64,000 bases of DNA from UBA11524 sp051883695 (GTDB lineage: Bacteria > Bacillota > Clostridia > Christensenellales > Aristaeellaceae): the NCBI GenBank assembly GCA_051883695.1, contig JBJEUF010000060.1, positions 109,752-173,751 on the forward strand. The letters are read 5' to 3'. Below, piece by piece: positions 54,399-63,354 of this stretch (positions are counted from its first letter, which is position 1; every line of letters begins with the position of its first letter). Under the pieces are notes generated by a model that worked only from the letters and a program-made list of their open reading frames with translations, was not told where the DNA came from and searched no databases. The position numbers and the translations under genes were made by a program.

Positions 54399-55106
54399 AT
54401 GCTCAAAAAGCTCAAGCAGGCCGTCTACGAAGCCAACATGGAACTGCCCCGGCGCAATCTGGTCACCTACACCTGGGGCAACGTCTCCGGCATCGACCGG
54501 GACAAGGGCCTTGTTGTCATCAAGCCCTCCGGCGTGGATTATGACGATCTGACGCCCGACATGATGGTCGTGCTCGATCTGGAGGGCAACGTCGTGGACG
54601 GCGACCTGAACCCGTCCAGCGACACCAAGACCCATATCGAGCTGTACAGGCGGTATCCCGAAATCGGCGGCATCGTCCACACCCACAGCCCCTATGCCGT
54701 GGGCTGGGCGCAGGCCTGCGAGGATATCCCCTGCTACGGCACCACCCATGCGGACTACTTCTACGGCGCCGTGCCCTGCGCCCGTCACCTCACCACCGAG
54801 GAGATCGACGAGGACTACGAGAAGAACACCGGCAAGGTCATCATCGAGGAGCTGACCAACCGCGGCATCGAGCCGCTGCACACGCCCGGTATCGTCTGCG
54901 CGTCCCACGGCCCCTTCACCTGGGGCAAGACCCCCGCGCAGGCGGTGTATCACGCCGTCGTGCTGGAGGAGGTCGCCAAGATGGCGGTGTACACCCGTCA
55001 GATCAAGGCCGACGCGGCCCCTGCGCCCCAGAATATCCAGGACAAGCACTTCCTGCGCAAGCACGGCCCGAACGCCTACTATGGGCAGCCCGGCAAGGAG
55101 CATTGA
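54399..55106 (+). CDS. araD: L-ribulose-5-phosphate 4-epimerase
   Basis: Class II aldolase-fold enzyme of 235 residues converting L-ribulose-5-phosphate to D-xylulose-5-phosphate. Motifs are RRNLVTYTWGNVSGID, IKPSGVDYDDL, the metal-binding VHTHSPYAVGWAQA, TTHADYFYG and HGPFTWGKTP with the third His ligand. AAGGAGGT stands 9 nt before ATG 54399; the in-frame extension overlaps the upstream gene. It probably works with the FGGY kinase at 51239 for L-arabinose, but the intruding binding-protein gene separates them. Confidence 0.94.
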   Translation: MLKKLKQAVYEANMELPRRNLVTYTWGNVSGIDRDKGLVVIKPSGVDYDDLTPDMMVVLDLEGNVVDGDLNPSSDTKTHIELYRRYPEIGGIVHTHSPYAVGWAQACEDIPCYGTTHADYFYGAVPCARHLTTEEIDEDYEKNTGKVIIEELTNRGIEPLHTPGIVCASHGPFTWGKTPAQAVYHAVVLEEVAKMAVYTRQIKADAAPAPQNIQDKHFLRKHGPNAYYGQPGKEH

Positions 55107-55124
55107 TTTTCATGGAGCTGTGAA

Positions 55125-55200
55125 AAACCCGTCCAACATCAAAAGAGGATTTGAAACCCGCAAGGGCAACAAATCCTCTTTTGATGTTGAACATTTTTTC
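55125..55200. terminator. Very long stem terminator after araD
   Basis: A perfect 20-bp stem (55134-55153 with 55170-55189) around a 16-nt loop, extended by outer GTGAAAAA/TTTTTTCAC arms. T-runs exist on both sides, so it can act in both directions. Confidence 0.85.
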
Positions 55201-55233
55201 ACAACTCCTTTTTGCTGTAGACGCATTCCCCTA

Positions 55234-55282
55234 TTGACAAATATATCGGCTGGCGATATAATCTATATCGTCATCCGATATA
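55234..55282 (+). promoter_or_regulatory. Consensus promoter with tandem PadR-type operators
   Basis: TTGACA (55234-55239), 17-nt spacer, TATAAT (55257-55262). Two identical inverted repeats TATATCG-N5-CGATATA lie at 55242-55260, over the spacer and -10, and at 55264-55282, just after it. This layout strongly suggests repression, most likely by the PadR protein encoded next. Confidence 0.8.
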
Positions 55283-55306
55283 TCGGCGGACGAAGGAGTG
55301 AACATC

Positions 55307-55630
55307 ATGGGGATTGCATGTCCCGCATTGACCGAAGCGGTCTATTACATCCTGCTCTCCCTGATGGAGCCGCTGCACGGCTACGGCATCATGCAGAAGG
55401 TGGAACAGCTCTCCGGCGGACGGCTGCGTCTGGCGGCAGGGACGCTCTACGGGGCGATCAGCACCATGCAGGAAAAGGGCTGGATCACCGCACTGGGCGG
55501 TGGCCCGGACAGCCGCAAGAAGGAATACATCATCACCGACAGGGGGCGTGAGATCCTGCGCGCCGAATATGCACGGCTGGTGGAGCTGGTAGAGAACGGC
55601 CGCTCCATCCTGAAGGAGGAAGAAGCATGA
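55307..55630 (+). CDS. PadR-family transcriptional regulator
   Basis: Winged-helix regulator of 107 residues: LTEAVYYILLSLMEPLHGYG, LRLAAGTLYGAISTMQEKGW and KKEYIITDRGREIL are the PadR core. AAGGAG lies 8 nt before ATG 55307, which is preferred to an in-frame GTG three codons upstream. It probably represses its own operon through the tandem operators just upstream. The ATG of the next gene overlaps its stop. Confidence 0.93.
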   Translation: MGIACPALTEAVYYILLSLMEPLHGYGIMQKVEQLSGGRLRLAAGTLYGAISTMQEKGWITALGGGPDSRKKEYIITDRGREILRAEYARLVELVENGRSILKEEEA

Positions 55631-56169
55631 GGACGATCAGCCACAGGTGGTTCTGGGCCTGGGAGTTTGAGGAAGAGGAAGCGTGGCTCAACGAGATGGC
55701 CAAACAGGGCAAGGCGCTGGTGAGCGCCCGGTACCTGACCTATGAGTTTGAGGACAGCGCCCCCGGCGAATATGCCGTCCGTCTGGAGATGCTGGCGGAC
55801 TCTCCCAACAGCGCGGCAGGTCAGCAGTATCTTTCCTTTGTGGAGGAAACCGGCGCAGAGTACGTCGGCAGGGTTCTCAAGTGGGTGTACTTCCGCAAAA
55901 AGGCAGCGGACGGCCCCTTCGAGCTGCATGGCGACAACGCCACCCGCATCCGCCACCTGAAAGGGATCATGCGCCTTGTCATCCTCCTGTTCCTCATGGA
56001 GGCCACGGTCTGCTTCGGCAACCTGAGCATCGCCCTTGGCGTGGGCGCGGTGCTCAACCTGTTCTGCGCGCTGCTCTGCGGCGTTTTCGCAGGGCTGCTG
56101 GTCCGGGGATACATCCGCCTGAACGAACGGAAGAAACGCCTGGAGAAGGACGCCCGGCTGTTTGAATGA
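55627..56169 (+). CDS. DUF2812-family membrane protein
   Basis: Protein of 180 residues. The N-terminal soluble part (about 1-110) has HRWFWAWEFEEEEAWLNEMA and YVGRVLKWVYFRKKA, features of DUF2812 proteins that accompany PadR regulators. Two membrane spans follow (about 114-135 and 138-160), then a basic tail. The ATGA overlap with padR indicates coupling. Function is unknown; similar operons are thought to respond to envelope stress. Confidence 0.85.
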   Translation: MRTISHRWFWAWEFEEEEAWLNEMAKQGKALVSARYLTYEFEDSAPGEYAVRLEMLADSPNSAAGQQYLSFVEETGAEYVGRVLKWVYFRKKAADGPFELHGDNATRIRHLKGIMRLVILLFLMEATVCFGNLSIALGVGAVLNLFCALLCGVFAGLLVRGYIRLNERKKRLEKDARLFE

Positions 56170-56183
56170 AAGGAGCGCGTCAC

Positions 56184-56387
56184 ATGTCAAAGAAGAACAA
56201 TCAGCACCACGAGACATCCTATGCCTGCCCGCTGGGACTTTCCATCGGCCTCAGCCTTGGCCTTGTGCTGGGAGCAGCGATGGGGAATATCGCCCTGGGC
56301 CTCAGCATCGGGGCTTCGCTGAGCCTCTGCTTCGGTTGCGTCATCTACGCATCCAACAAGAGCGACAAGGGTGACAAGCAGGAATAA
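56184..56387 (+). CDS. Small glycine-rich membrane protein
   Basis: Protein of 67 residues with a basic start, two short hydrophobic segments rich in Gly and Ser (LGLSIGLSLGLVLGAAMGNI and ALGLSIGASLSL) and a charged tail. This pattern resembles glycine-zipper pore or membrane-packing proteins. AAAGGAG lies 8 nt before ATG 56184. It is the third gene of the PadR operon; no family name is known to me. Confidence 0.75.
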   Translation: MSKKNNQHHETSYACPLGLSIGLSLGLVLGAAMGNIALGLSIGASLSLCFGCVIYASNKSDKGDKQE

Positions 56388-56391
56388 TCCT

Positions 56392-56517
56392 GATTCTCGT
56401 GTTCATATTTCATTGAGTACAGCGAATGGTCGTTCCGGCAGGGCTGAGCGAAGCGCGGCATACCGGCAATACGGCGAGCGGAAAGGCGCTGTGCAAATCG
56501 TACACTTTGATTGAGAA
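56392..56517. repeat. Palindromic intergenic repeat B, copy 2 (diverged)
   Basis: About 126 bp related to 37192-37344: shared ATTCTC ends, GCTGAGCGAAGCG-like centre and AAAGGCGCTGTGC block, with weaker terminal arms. Like copy 1, it lies between two convergent gene ends. The rest of the interval to 56579 shows only short GC-rich complementarity. Confidence 0.65.
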
Positions 56518-56579
56518 CGTGCATAGCGCAGCCAACCTCATGGCAGCTGGCGATGCAGCTTCCAGGCAGAGCTGCCCGT

Positions 56580-57785
56580 TCATCTTCTGCCACGCTCCGG
56601 CAATCTGACGGTAAAGGCCGTGCCCTCCTGCGCGGTGCTTGTCACGCCGATGGTGCCCCGGTGCATTTGCACAATCTCCCGTGCAATCGCAAGACCCAGG
56701 CCAAAGCCCTGGCTCGTCCGGTTCGCGTCGCCGCGATAGAAGCGGTCAAAGAGGCGGGGCAGCATCCGGGCAGGAATGGGAGAGCCCGTGTTGATGACAC
56801 GCAGCTCTGCCCGTTCCTGCTTTTTCGTCAGTGAAACGGTCACCCGCTTTTCGCCTCCTGCGTATTTGATGGCGTTATCCAGCAGAATCATCATCAGCCG
56901 GCGCAGGTGGACTTCGCTTCCCTGGACGGTGATGCTGTCCCCGACGATGCCATCCAGCGTCACGCCGGAATCAAAGGCAAGGGGCTCCATGGTCATGAGC
57001 GTGCAATTCAGAAGGTCGGAGAGGCTGACCGGCTGGAAGGCCTCCGTGGATGGCTCGCTCTCCGTACGGGCCAGCGTCAGCATTTCCTCCACCAGCTGAC
57101 GCATCCGCTGCGCTTCCGCCTGGGTACTCTCCAGCCATTTGTCCTCGGGGGATTGCTTGCGCAGAATGGACAAATCTGCCAGGATGACCGTCAGCGGGGT
57201 TTTCAATTCGTGGCTGGCGTCGGCGATGAACTGCTTCTGCGCCGCCCAGGTTTGCCGGACGGGCTTGGTCAGCCACCGGGACAGGGGAAGCGCAGCGAGA
57301 AAGTACAACAGCACCAGCAGGATGGGCGCAAGCAGCAGACAGGTCATGATCTGTATGCGCAGCTGTTCGGCATATTCCGCCGTGCTGATGAAGGTGATGC
57401 GCGTACTGCCCTCCGCATCCGTGCGGATGAGGTAGCGCAATTCGCTCTCGGGCAGCAATCCGCTGGTAAGCCCGGTGCGCTGCGCTTCTTCGGCGGCGGA
57501 TATGGCTTCCGCATCGCTGATGTCAAAGGCGCGGGTGAACACGCTGGTTTTACCACCGGGGGTGATGCGCACGCTGAAATAGGGCGTGCCGGCCCGGTAA
57601 GCGCCGGTGGTTCGTTCCGTGCGCTGGCTGAGCGGCTGAATGGCGGCGGAACGCAGAATCTCCTTCTGCCTTTCCACGCCCTGCTGGGCGTTGATGGCGA
57701 CAGTGCAGGCCATCACGCTGACGATCAGGAACAGAAAGACGAGCATCAGCACCGCCGTGACCCTTCTTCTCAGCTTGACGATCAT
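56580..57785 (-). CDS. Sensor histidine kinase
   Basis: Membrane sensor of 401 residues. Span 1 (about 9-32), an external domain (about 33-146) and span 2 (about 147-167) are followed by HisKA with the phospho-acceptor His 192 in ADASHELKTPL, an N box LLDNAIKYAGG, and G boxes FDRFYRG and GFGLGLAIA. The external domain has no recognised family. Its start overlaps the response regulator stop by 4 bp (ATGA), so they are one operon. Confidence 0.93.
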   Translation of the reverse strand: MIVKLRRRVTAVLMLVFLFLIVSVMACTVAINAQQGVERQKEILRSAAIQPLSQRTERTTGAYRAGTPYFSVRITPGGKTSVFTRAFDISDAEAISAAEEAQRTGLTSGLLPESELRYLIRTDAEGSTRITFISTAEYAEQLRIQIMTCLLLAPILLVLLYFLAALPLSRWLTKPVRQTWAAQKQFIADASHELKTPLTVILADLSILRKQSPEDKWLESTQAEAQRMRQLVEEMLTLARTESEPSTEAFQPVSLSDLLNCTLMTMEPLAFDSGVTLDGIVGDSITVQGSEVHLRRLMMILLDNAIKYAGGEKRVTVSLTKKQERAELRVINTGSPIPARMLPRLFDRFYRGDANRTSQGFGLGLAIAREIVQMHRGTIGVTSTAQEGTAFTVRLPERGRR

Positions 57786-58456
57786 GCCTGCTCCTCCAAT
57801 CGGTAGCCGACCTTTCGGAGGGTCGCAATCATCGCCGTGCTCTTCAGGTATGCCAGCTTTTTCCGCAGGAAGGAGATGTACGCCTCCTCGCAGTTGTCAC
57901 CGGCTTCGGTGTCCATGTCCCAGGCGCGCATCAGCAGCTCCTCCTTGGAGAAGTAGCGCTCGTTGCCATTCATCAGCAGCCGCATGATCTGGTACTCCCG
58001 GCTGCTCAGGCGGATGCTGCGCTCGCCGCACCGGAGATCATGGGAATCCACCATCAGTTTCAAATCAAAGGCGGTTATCTCGTCCGCCACGGCCTGATCG
58101 CCCCGGCGGAGCAACGCCCGGATGCGCGCCAGCAGCTCCTCCGGCTCAAAGGGCTTGGTCAGATAATCGTCCGCGCCCGCGTCCAGGCCGTTCACCCGAT
58201 CTGACAGCGCGGATTTCGCCGTCAGCATCAGCACGGGCACGCGGTTTTGCTGCCGCCGGAGGGCCTTCACCACCGCAAATCCGTCCATCTCCGGCAGCAT
58301 CACGTCCAGCAGGATCAGGTCAAAGGCACCGCTGCCGGCATAGTGCAATCCGTCATCGCCGGTGTACACGGCGGCGGTCTGATAGCCTGCGTCCGTCAGA
58401 ATGTGCTGCAAAGCCATCGACAGGCCGCGTTCATCCTCCACAATCAGTATCTTCAT
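57782..58456 (-). CDS. OmpR/PhoB-family response regulator
   Basis: Regulator of 224 residues: receiver domain with acidic pocket VEDE, phospho-acceptor Asp 51 in DLILLDVMLPEMDG and Lys in YLTKPFEP; then a winged-helix DNA-binding domain (SSREYQIMRLLM, AYISFLRKKL, LRKVGYRLEE). GGGAGG precedes ATG 58456; a 17-codon extension upstream reaches the promoter and is rejected. It probably binds the TTTCAG repeats at 58522-58561. Confidence 0.94.
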   Translation of the reverse strand: MKILIVEDERGLSMALQHILTDAGYQTAAVYTGDDGLHYAGSGAFDLILLDVMLPEMDGFAVVKALRRQQNRVPVLMLTAKSALSDRVNGLDAGADDYLTKPFEPEELLARIRALLRRGDQAVADEITAFDLKLMVDSHDLRCGERSIRLSSREYQIMRLLMNGNERYFSKEELLMRAWDMDTEAGDNCEEAYISFLRKKLAYLKSTAMIATLRKVGYRLEEQA

Positions 58457-58484
58457 GGCGTCCTCCCGGTATTTTGCTGCTTCC

Positions 58485-58513
58485 ATGATAGCATGGTGCA
58501 TCAGCATTGTAAA
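58485..58513 (-). promoter_or_regulatory. Promoter of the two-component operon
   Basis: TTTACA (58513-58508), 17-nt spacer, TATCAT (58490-58485), with TGC before the -10, on the minus strand. Confidence 0.6.
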
Positions 58514-58521
58514 CCATGGAG

Positions 58522-58577
58522 CTGAAAGAAACCTGAAAAACGATTTTCAGTTTGTTTTCAGCTTGATGGATTATGAT
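58522..58577. promoter_or_regulatory. Four-half-site response-regulator box and esterase promoter
   Basis: CTGAAA at 58522-58527 and 58533-58538, and its complement TTTCAG at 58545-58550 and 58556-58561. Within each strand the repeats are 11 bp apart, the spacing usual for PhoB-type boxes. A TATGAT -10 lies at 58572-58577 with no good -35, fitting an activated promoter for the gene at 58611. Confidence 0.65.
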
Positions 58578-58610
58578 GGCAGTGAAATCACCTTGAAAGG
58601 ATGAAACGCC

Positions 58611-60989
58611 ATGAAACGTACCCTCGGATTCCTCCTGACGATCTGCACACTGTTTCTCTTCGCCACCGCGTCTGCACAGACGCTGCCGGCCATCACCGAA
58701 GCCCCCGATATCCCCGCCGTCACGCCGCAGCAATGCACCGAAACGCTGGCCCTCCGGGACGGCATCAACACCATCGCAAGGGCTGGCGCATACCACATCA
58801 CAGGCAGCTGTACCGGTCAGCTGGTGGTCGACGCAAAGGGCGCATATGTGTCTCTGCTGTTTGACGGCATCAGCATCACGTCTCCGGAAGGTCCGGCCCT
58901 CCATATCAAGGCGGCGCAGCAGGTCGTCATTACGCTGGCCGACGGCACGGAAAGTCAGCTGACGGACAGTGCTGTCTACACCCTGCCTGAATATGAGGAC
59001 GAGCCGGACGGCGCGCTGTTCTCCAAGGCTGACCTGTGCATCAACGGAACGGGTTCGCTGCGGGTGACGGCCCGGTATGACGATGGCATCGTCAGCAAGG
59101 ACAGCCTCCTCATTGCCTGCGCCAGCTTGACGGTGGACAGCAAGGGGGACGCCATCCGCGGCAAGGACTCGGTGGTGCTGGATCGGGCAAACATCACCAT
59201 CACCGCCGGGAAGGACGGGGTGAAGTCCACCAACGATACCGACAGCGGGCGGGGCTGGGTCTGCTGTCTGGACAGCTGCCTGACGATCAGCGCCCGGGAG
59301 GATGGCATTCAGGCGGAAAGGGAGCTGACCATCCATGGCGGCATGTACCGCATCATTTCCGGCGGCGGGTGTCAGCCGGAGTATCGGCAGACCATCGCTG
59401 CCCCTGTGCGCAAAGCCGATCAGCCGCTCATTCAGGCGGAAAAGACAGCGAAAGACAGCATCGAAAGCGGCAAAGGCGTCAAGGCAACCGACATTCGGAT
59501 TTCTTCCGGCATGATGGTGGTCAGCAGCCGTGATGATGCGCTCCACGCCAACGGCAGCATCACCATTCATGATGGCTATATCGACCTGTCCAGCAATGAC
59601 GATGGCATCCATGCCGACGATACCTTCACCCTGCTTGGCGGCAGCGTGACCATCACCGAAAGCTATGAGGGCATTGAAGCCGCGCACATTCACCTCAACG
59701 GCGGCACAACCGACGTGACCGCCATCGACGACGGCTGGAACGCCGCCTCCAAGGCTGTCTCCGGGGCGGAAAGCGCCAAGGGCAAAAAGAACCGCGATTT
59801 CGACATCATCGTCTCTGACGGCGAGCATCGCGTTCTTTCAGGCGGGGACGCGATAGATTCCAACGGCAGCATTCTCATCTCCGGCGGCGTGACCTGTGCC
59901 GCCAGCAGCAACGCTATGAAGGAAGTTCCCATCGACTATCCGAAGGTGTGCGAATGCCGCGTCACCGGCGGCGTGCTGATAGCCTCCGGCAGCTACGGCA
60001 GGAATACCCAGCATGTTACACAGTCAGACAATCAGGCCAGCGTGATGTTGAAATGGAAGGATAATCAGACGGCCGGTACGCCCGTTGCATTGCTGGTGGA
60101 TGGGCAGGAGGTGCTGTCCTTCGCGCCCGCAGCGGACTTCAAGTGCGTGATTGTCAGCGCCCCCGCGCTGCAGGCAGGGCAGCAGCTCACCGTGCAGCAG
60201 GGGGACGTCACCTGCCGGCGGGAGATCACGGACAGCGTTATGACCTTCCCGGTCACCCAGCGGAAGAAGGCCAGCAGTCTTTTCGACCCGGACATGATGC
60301 TTGCCGGTACAACCAGGCCTGCCGCGAAACAGAGCTACGGCACCCTGACGGCTCATCCCGCCACGGCTCAATCCCTGGGCTACTGGTTCTATACTCCCCA
60401 GGGTGCAGGCAAGGAAAAGCTGCCCCTGATCGTCTATCTGCACGGCGGCAGCGGCAAGGGCAGCGATCTGACGCAGATTACCTCGGTGGACGGCTTTCCC
60501 CGGTACCTCCGGGACGGGAAGCTGGGGAATGTGCGCGCCTACGTCCTCATTCCCCAGTGCCCGGCGAACAAATCGGGCTGGCAGAGCATTGCCACGCAGG
60601 TGTTTGCCCTGATCGACCGGATCAGCAACCAGGTTCCGGTGGATACGTCCCGCGTAATCCTGACCGGCCACAGTATGGGCGGCACGGGTACCTGGGCACT
60701 GGGTGCGATGGCTCCGGAGCGGTTTTCCTGCATCGTGCCCATGAGCGGCAGCATCAGCCTGACCGCCGGCAAGCAGCAGGCCTTGTCAAAGGTGACTGTC
60801 TGGGCCATCGTGGGCGAAAAGGACAAAACCGTGCTGCCCGCCAGCTCAGTCAATACGATCGCGAAGCTGCAAAAGGCGCAGGGGAACGCCCGAATCACCC
60901 TCCTGCCCGGAGCGGCGCATCGGGATGTGCCTGCCCGGGCCTGGCTCGACCCGCAGCTCGGGCTGCTGGACTGGATGCTGGCACAGTGA
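58611..60989 (+). CDS. Secreted pectin-binding-type beta-helix fused to an alpha/beta esterase
   Basis: Extracellular protein of 792 residues. Signal peptide MKRTLGFLLTICTLFLFATA. Residues about 45-480 resemble the Cthe_2159-type carbohydrate-binding beta-helix (PF14262), with recurring DGI/DGIHADD and DALHANGSI turns. Residues about 580-792 form an alpha/beta hydrolase: oxyanion LPLIVYLHGGSGKG, nucleophile Ser in LTGHSMGGTG, Asp in VGEKDKTV and His in PGAAHRDV. Cthe_2159 binds polygalacturonic acid, so the fusion may deacetylate or de-esterify pectin or a related glycan; that is inferred. GAAAGG precedes the ATG. It is divergent from, and probably controlled by, the two-component system. Confidence 0.82.
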   Translation: MKRTLGFLLTICTLFLFATASAQTLPAITEAPDIPAVTPQQCTETLALRDGINTIARAGAYHITGSCTGQLVVDAKGAYVSLLFDGISITSPEGPALHIKAAQQVVITLADGTESQLTDSAVYTLPEYEDEPDGALFSKADLCINGTGSLRVTARYDDGIVSKDSLLIACASLTVDSKGDAIRGKDSVVLDRANITITAGKDGVKSTNDTDSGRGWVCCLDSCLTISAREDGIQAERELTIHGGMYRIISGGGCQPEYRQTIAAPVRKADQPLIQAEKTAKDSIESGKGVKATDIRISSGMMVVSSRDDALHANGSITIHDGYIDLSSNDDGIHADDTFTLLGGSVTITESYEGIEAAHIHLNGGTTDVTAIDDGWNAASKAVSGAESAKGKKNRDFDIIVSDGEHRVLSGGDAIDSNGSILISGGVTCAASSNAMKEVPIDYPKVCECRVTGGVLIASGSYGRNTQHVTQSDNQASVMLKWKDNQTAGTPVALLVDGQEVLSFAPAADFKCVIVSAPALQAGQQLTVQQGDVTCRREITDSVMTFPVTQRKKASSLFDPDMMLAGTTRPAAKQSYGTLTAHPATAQSLGYWFYTPQGAGKEKLPLIVYLHGGSGKGSDLTQITSVDGFPRYLRDGKLGNVRAYVLIPQCPANKSGWQSIATQVFALIDRISNQVPVDTSRVILTGHSMGGTGTWALGAMAPERFSCIVPMSGSISLTAGKQQALSKVTVWAIVGEKDKTVLPASSVNTIAKLQKAQGNARITLLPGAAHRDVPARAWLDPQLGLLDWMLAQ

Positions 60990-61149
60990 CAGCACAGGAG
61001 CCTGCGGCAGAGAATCAACCTGCCTTCATCTTCATGGAATTCTGTCCAACTCCATCCGGTGTGCTGCAACAGGGCTGTCAGGAAAGGCAGGTGCATGGGG
61101 ATGAAGCAGGTTTCCCATGTAACACAAATATCATGCGGAGGAATCCAAA

Positions 61150-61497
61150 ATGGAAATTTCAAAAGCAGACTGGTCGCTTTTCAAGGCTAAGGTTCCTCAG
61201 TGGCAGGAAGCCTATATGGACAGACTCAATCAGGAATACCTATCCATCCTTTCTTCCGATCTGTCTCCGTCTGATAAGTTCTGGGCGATCGAACAGCGGA
61301 TCAGCCAAGACAAGCGGAGGACAGGCGTACAGCTGCAATTACGCAGATCGGAAATGCTCTGGCATCTGATCGGGTTGATTCACGAGGGCGCGATCACCAG
61401 AGAGGATTGTTCCGATTTCAGCGAGGACCTTCAAGCCGGGATCGATTTCCTCCTGACGGGAGGGCAGGAGACCCCTGCCACCGGGGAGGATGCATAA
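61150..61497 (+). CDS. Conserved-looking hypothetical protein
   Basis: Soluble, mostly helical protein of 115 residues with ADWSLFKAKVPQWQEAYMDRL and ILSSDLSPSDKFWAIEQRI. I recall similar short proteins in Clostridia but no function. GGAGG lies 6 nt before the ATG. It stands alone on the plus strand, 160 bp after the esterase gene. The 170 bp after it to 61668 show no clear terminator. Confidence 0.7.
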   Translation: MEISKADWSLFKAKVPQWQEAYMDRLNQEYLSILSSDLSPSDKFWAIEQRISQDKRRTGVQLQLRRSEMLWHLIGLIHEGAITREDCSDFSEDLQAGIDFLLTGGQETPATGEDA

Positions 61498-61668
61498 GCG
61501 CGCTGCTATCCGGATTGACATTCGCTGCGTTGCGCCGTTCGCACACCGTCATGTGCTTCTCCTGTCGCTCAACCCCGGCGAAGCGAAAAAGCCTGCGCGT
61601 CATGCTCCATATGATGACATATGCCGGCGTTCAGGGGATCCCCCGGAGATGCGGCAGGGGTGCAGACT

Positions 61669-63354
61669 TCATTTCCGCATTGATTGGCTGATTTTCCCCA
61701 GCTCATCCATAAAGGCTGACTTTCGACGATACGCCAGCTGCAGCTGTGAGATGAGGCTCTCCGCCGCCTGCGCTCCGCTGACCCTATGCAGCAGCGCGAT
61801 ATGCTGGCAGATGCCCCGGTACATGGTGCGCGTGGAGGCCCGCATGGCCTCATTGAGTATCTCATGCGTGAGGAGCCTGCACACATCCTCCGGGTATTCC
61901 GAAACCAGCGGCTCATACGCCTCATAGATCCACGACGGATGAGCACGGACATATTGGATGATTCTTGCCGTATCCCGGTCACGAAGAATCAGATGCTGGT
62001 ACAGAAAGCGGTTGGATGCTGCGATTCGCTCGAGAAGCTGAACGTGCATCTGCTCCCATTCCTCTGCCGGAACCAGCGTTTTCAGCCTTTCATAGTATGC
62101 ATCGCTGCCATCGAGCAGCAGCTCCTGTGCCAGGGCGATCATCGAGCTGCGATCGCCCTGTTGTGACAGGATGTCGTACCGGAGCTCCTTCCACCGTCTC
62201 TCTGTGCCGGAATGACCGGCTTCCCGGGCTCTCTTCTCTGCAGATGTACAGAGGTCGATTGCCTCCTGAAAGCAGCCTTTGTCCCGGTATTGCTGGATAA
62301 GAAGGCTGCAGAAGGATTCGTTTTCCGGATGGGAGAGGAGAAACGCCTGAGCGGTTTCCGCTGTCTCCCAGCGGCACAGCAAAGCATGGATTGCCTTTTG
62401 CGCATACGCAAGACTGTATGACGGGAAAGAGGAACGATCCTGTTCACATTGCTGCATCTTTTCCTCATACAGCTTCATCACCCTGCTTCGCAGATCGGGC
62501 TGCCCATCCGCAATCTCAATGCAGATGTCCAGCAGCCGTTCGCTCCAGTCCTCCCATCCGCGAAAGAGGTCTGAGCAGGCAATCCGGAGGATTCGCTCGA
62601 AGAAGCTCCTTTGCTCCGCAGATGCGGCATTCGATATCTTCAGCTCGTACAGCTCCCGTATTTCGTCCAGCGTTTGCTCGATGAGGTCGCCTATGCTGCC
62701 GTCCGAATCGTCCCCAATATCGAAGATCGCCATGGTTTCGACCAGCACCATGTGCGCGAAGTCCAGCGCAAGCAGCGGATCACCCGCCGGGATCAGAAGA
62801 TCCCGAAGATACGCCAGCGCCGATTCCGCGCCGGTCAAGGCCCTGCCTATATCATAGTAGCTGATATAGCCATGGTGCCTGCAGTCGTAAGCGGTTGTCC
62901 GAATCAGGCTCCGATAGCGCGGGATCACATCGTCCTTTGGTGCAAGCCGTGCCTTGAGCCAGCCGTCCACATCAGGAAAAGACTGGCAAATCTCCATAAC
63001 AAGCTCCGCCAGCTGGTTCTTTGAAAGCGTATGCAGCATCCTGCCGGGCACAGTGCATTCGCTGTCCTGTGCCATGTCATCCGCATCCTCCTCGATCGCG
63101 AACAGCACCGCGGCCGTGTGCTTGCAATACGGCGCACCGCTGTATGGGCATGTGCAGGAATAGATCAGCGATTCGGCTGCGTCGCCCGTCATTTCAACTG
63201 AAACGTGATAGACATCGCTGCCCTCCACGTCGGCTGTCCATGTATGGGTGTCCTCATTCCAAGTGAGCTCCGAGACTCTGCCTTCTTCATGGTACCTTTT
63301 CCCTCGCGCAAGGATATGATCGTCAAAGTCAAGCTCCCACTTCCCAAGGTTCAT
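61669..63354 (-). CDS. SWIM zinc-finger protein
   Basis: Protein of 561 residues. The N-terminal SWIM finger, C-x-C-xn-C-x-H, is visible as SCTCPYSGAPYCKHTAAVL (about residues 65-85). A long helical, TPR-like remainder follows, as in many bacterial SWIM proteins. Role unknown; SWIM proteins are linked to DNA or protein binding and chromatin-remodelling helicases, but no helicase adjoins. ATG 63354 overlaps the stop of a small upstream ORF by ATGA, and AAAGGA lies about 10 nt before it, which favours it over ATG 63360. Confidence 0.85.
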   Translation of the reverse strand: MNLGKWELDFDDHILARGKRYHEEGRVSELTWNEDTHTWTADVEGSDVYHVSVEMTGDAAESLIYSCTCPYSGAPYCKHTAAVLFAIEEDADDMAQDSECTVPGRMLHTLSKNQLAELVMEICQSFPDVDGWLKARLAPKDDVIPRYRSLIRTTAYDCRHHGYISYYDIGRALTGAESALAYLRDLLIPAGDPLLALDFAHMVLVETMAIFDIGDDSDGSIGDLIEQTLDEIRELYELKISNAASAEQRSFFERILRIACSDLFRGWEDWSERLLDICIEIADGQPDLRSRVMKLYEEKMQQCEQDRSSFPSYSLAYAQKAIHALLCRWETAETAQAFLLSHPENESFCSLLIQQYRDKGCFQEAIDLCTSAEKRAREAGHSGTERRWKELRYDILSQQGDRSSMIALAQELLLDGSDAYYERLKTLVPAEEWEQMHVQLLERIAASNRFLYQHLILRDRDTARIIQYVRAHPSWIYEAYEPLVSEYPEDVCRLLTHEILNEAMRASTRTMYRGICQHIALLHRVSGAQAAESLISQLQLAYRRKSAFMDELGKISQSMRK

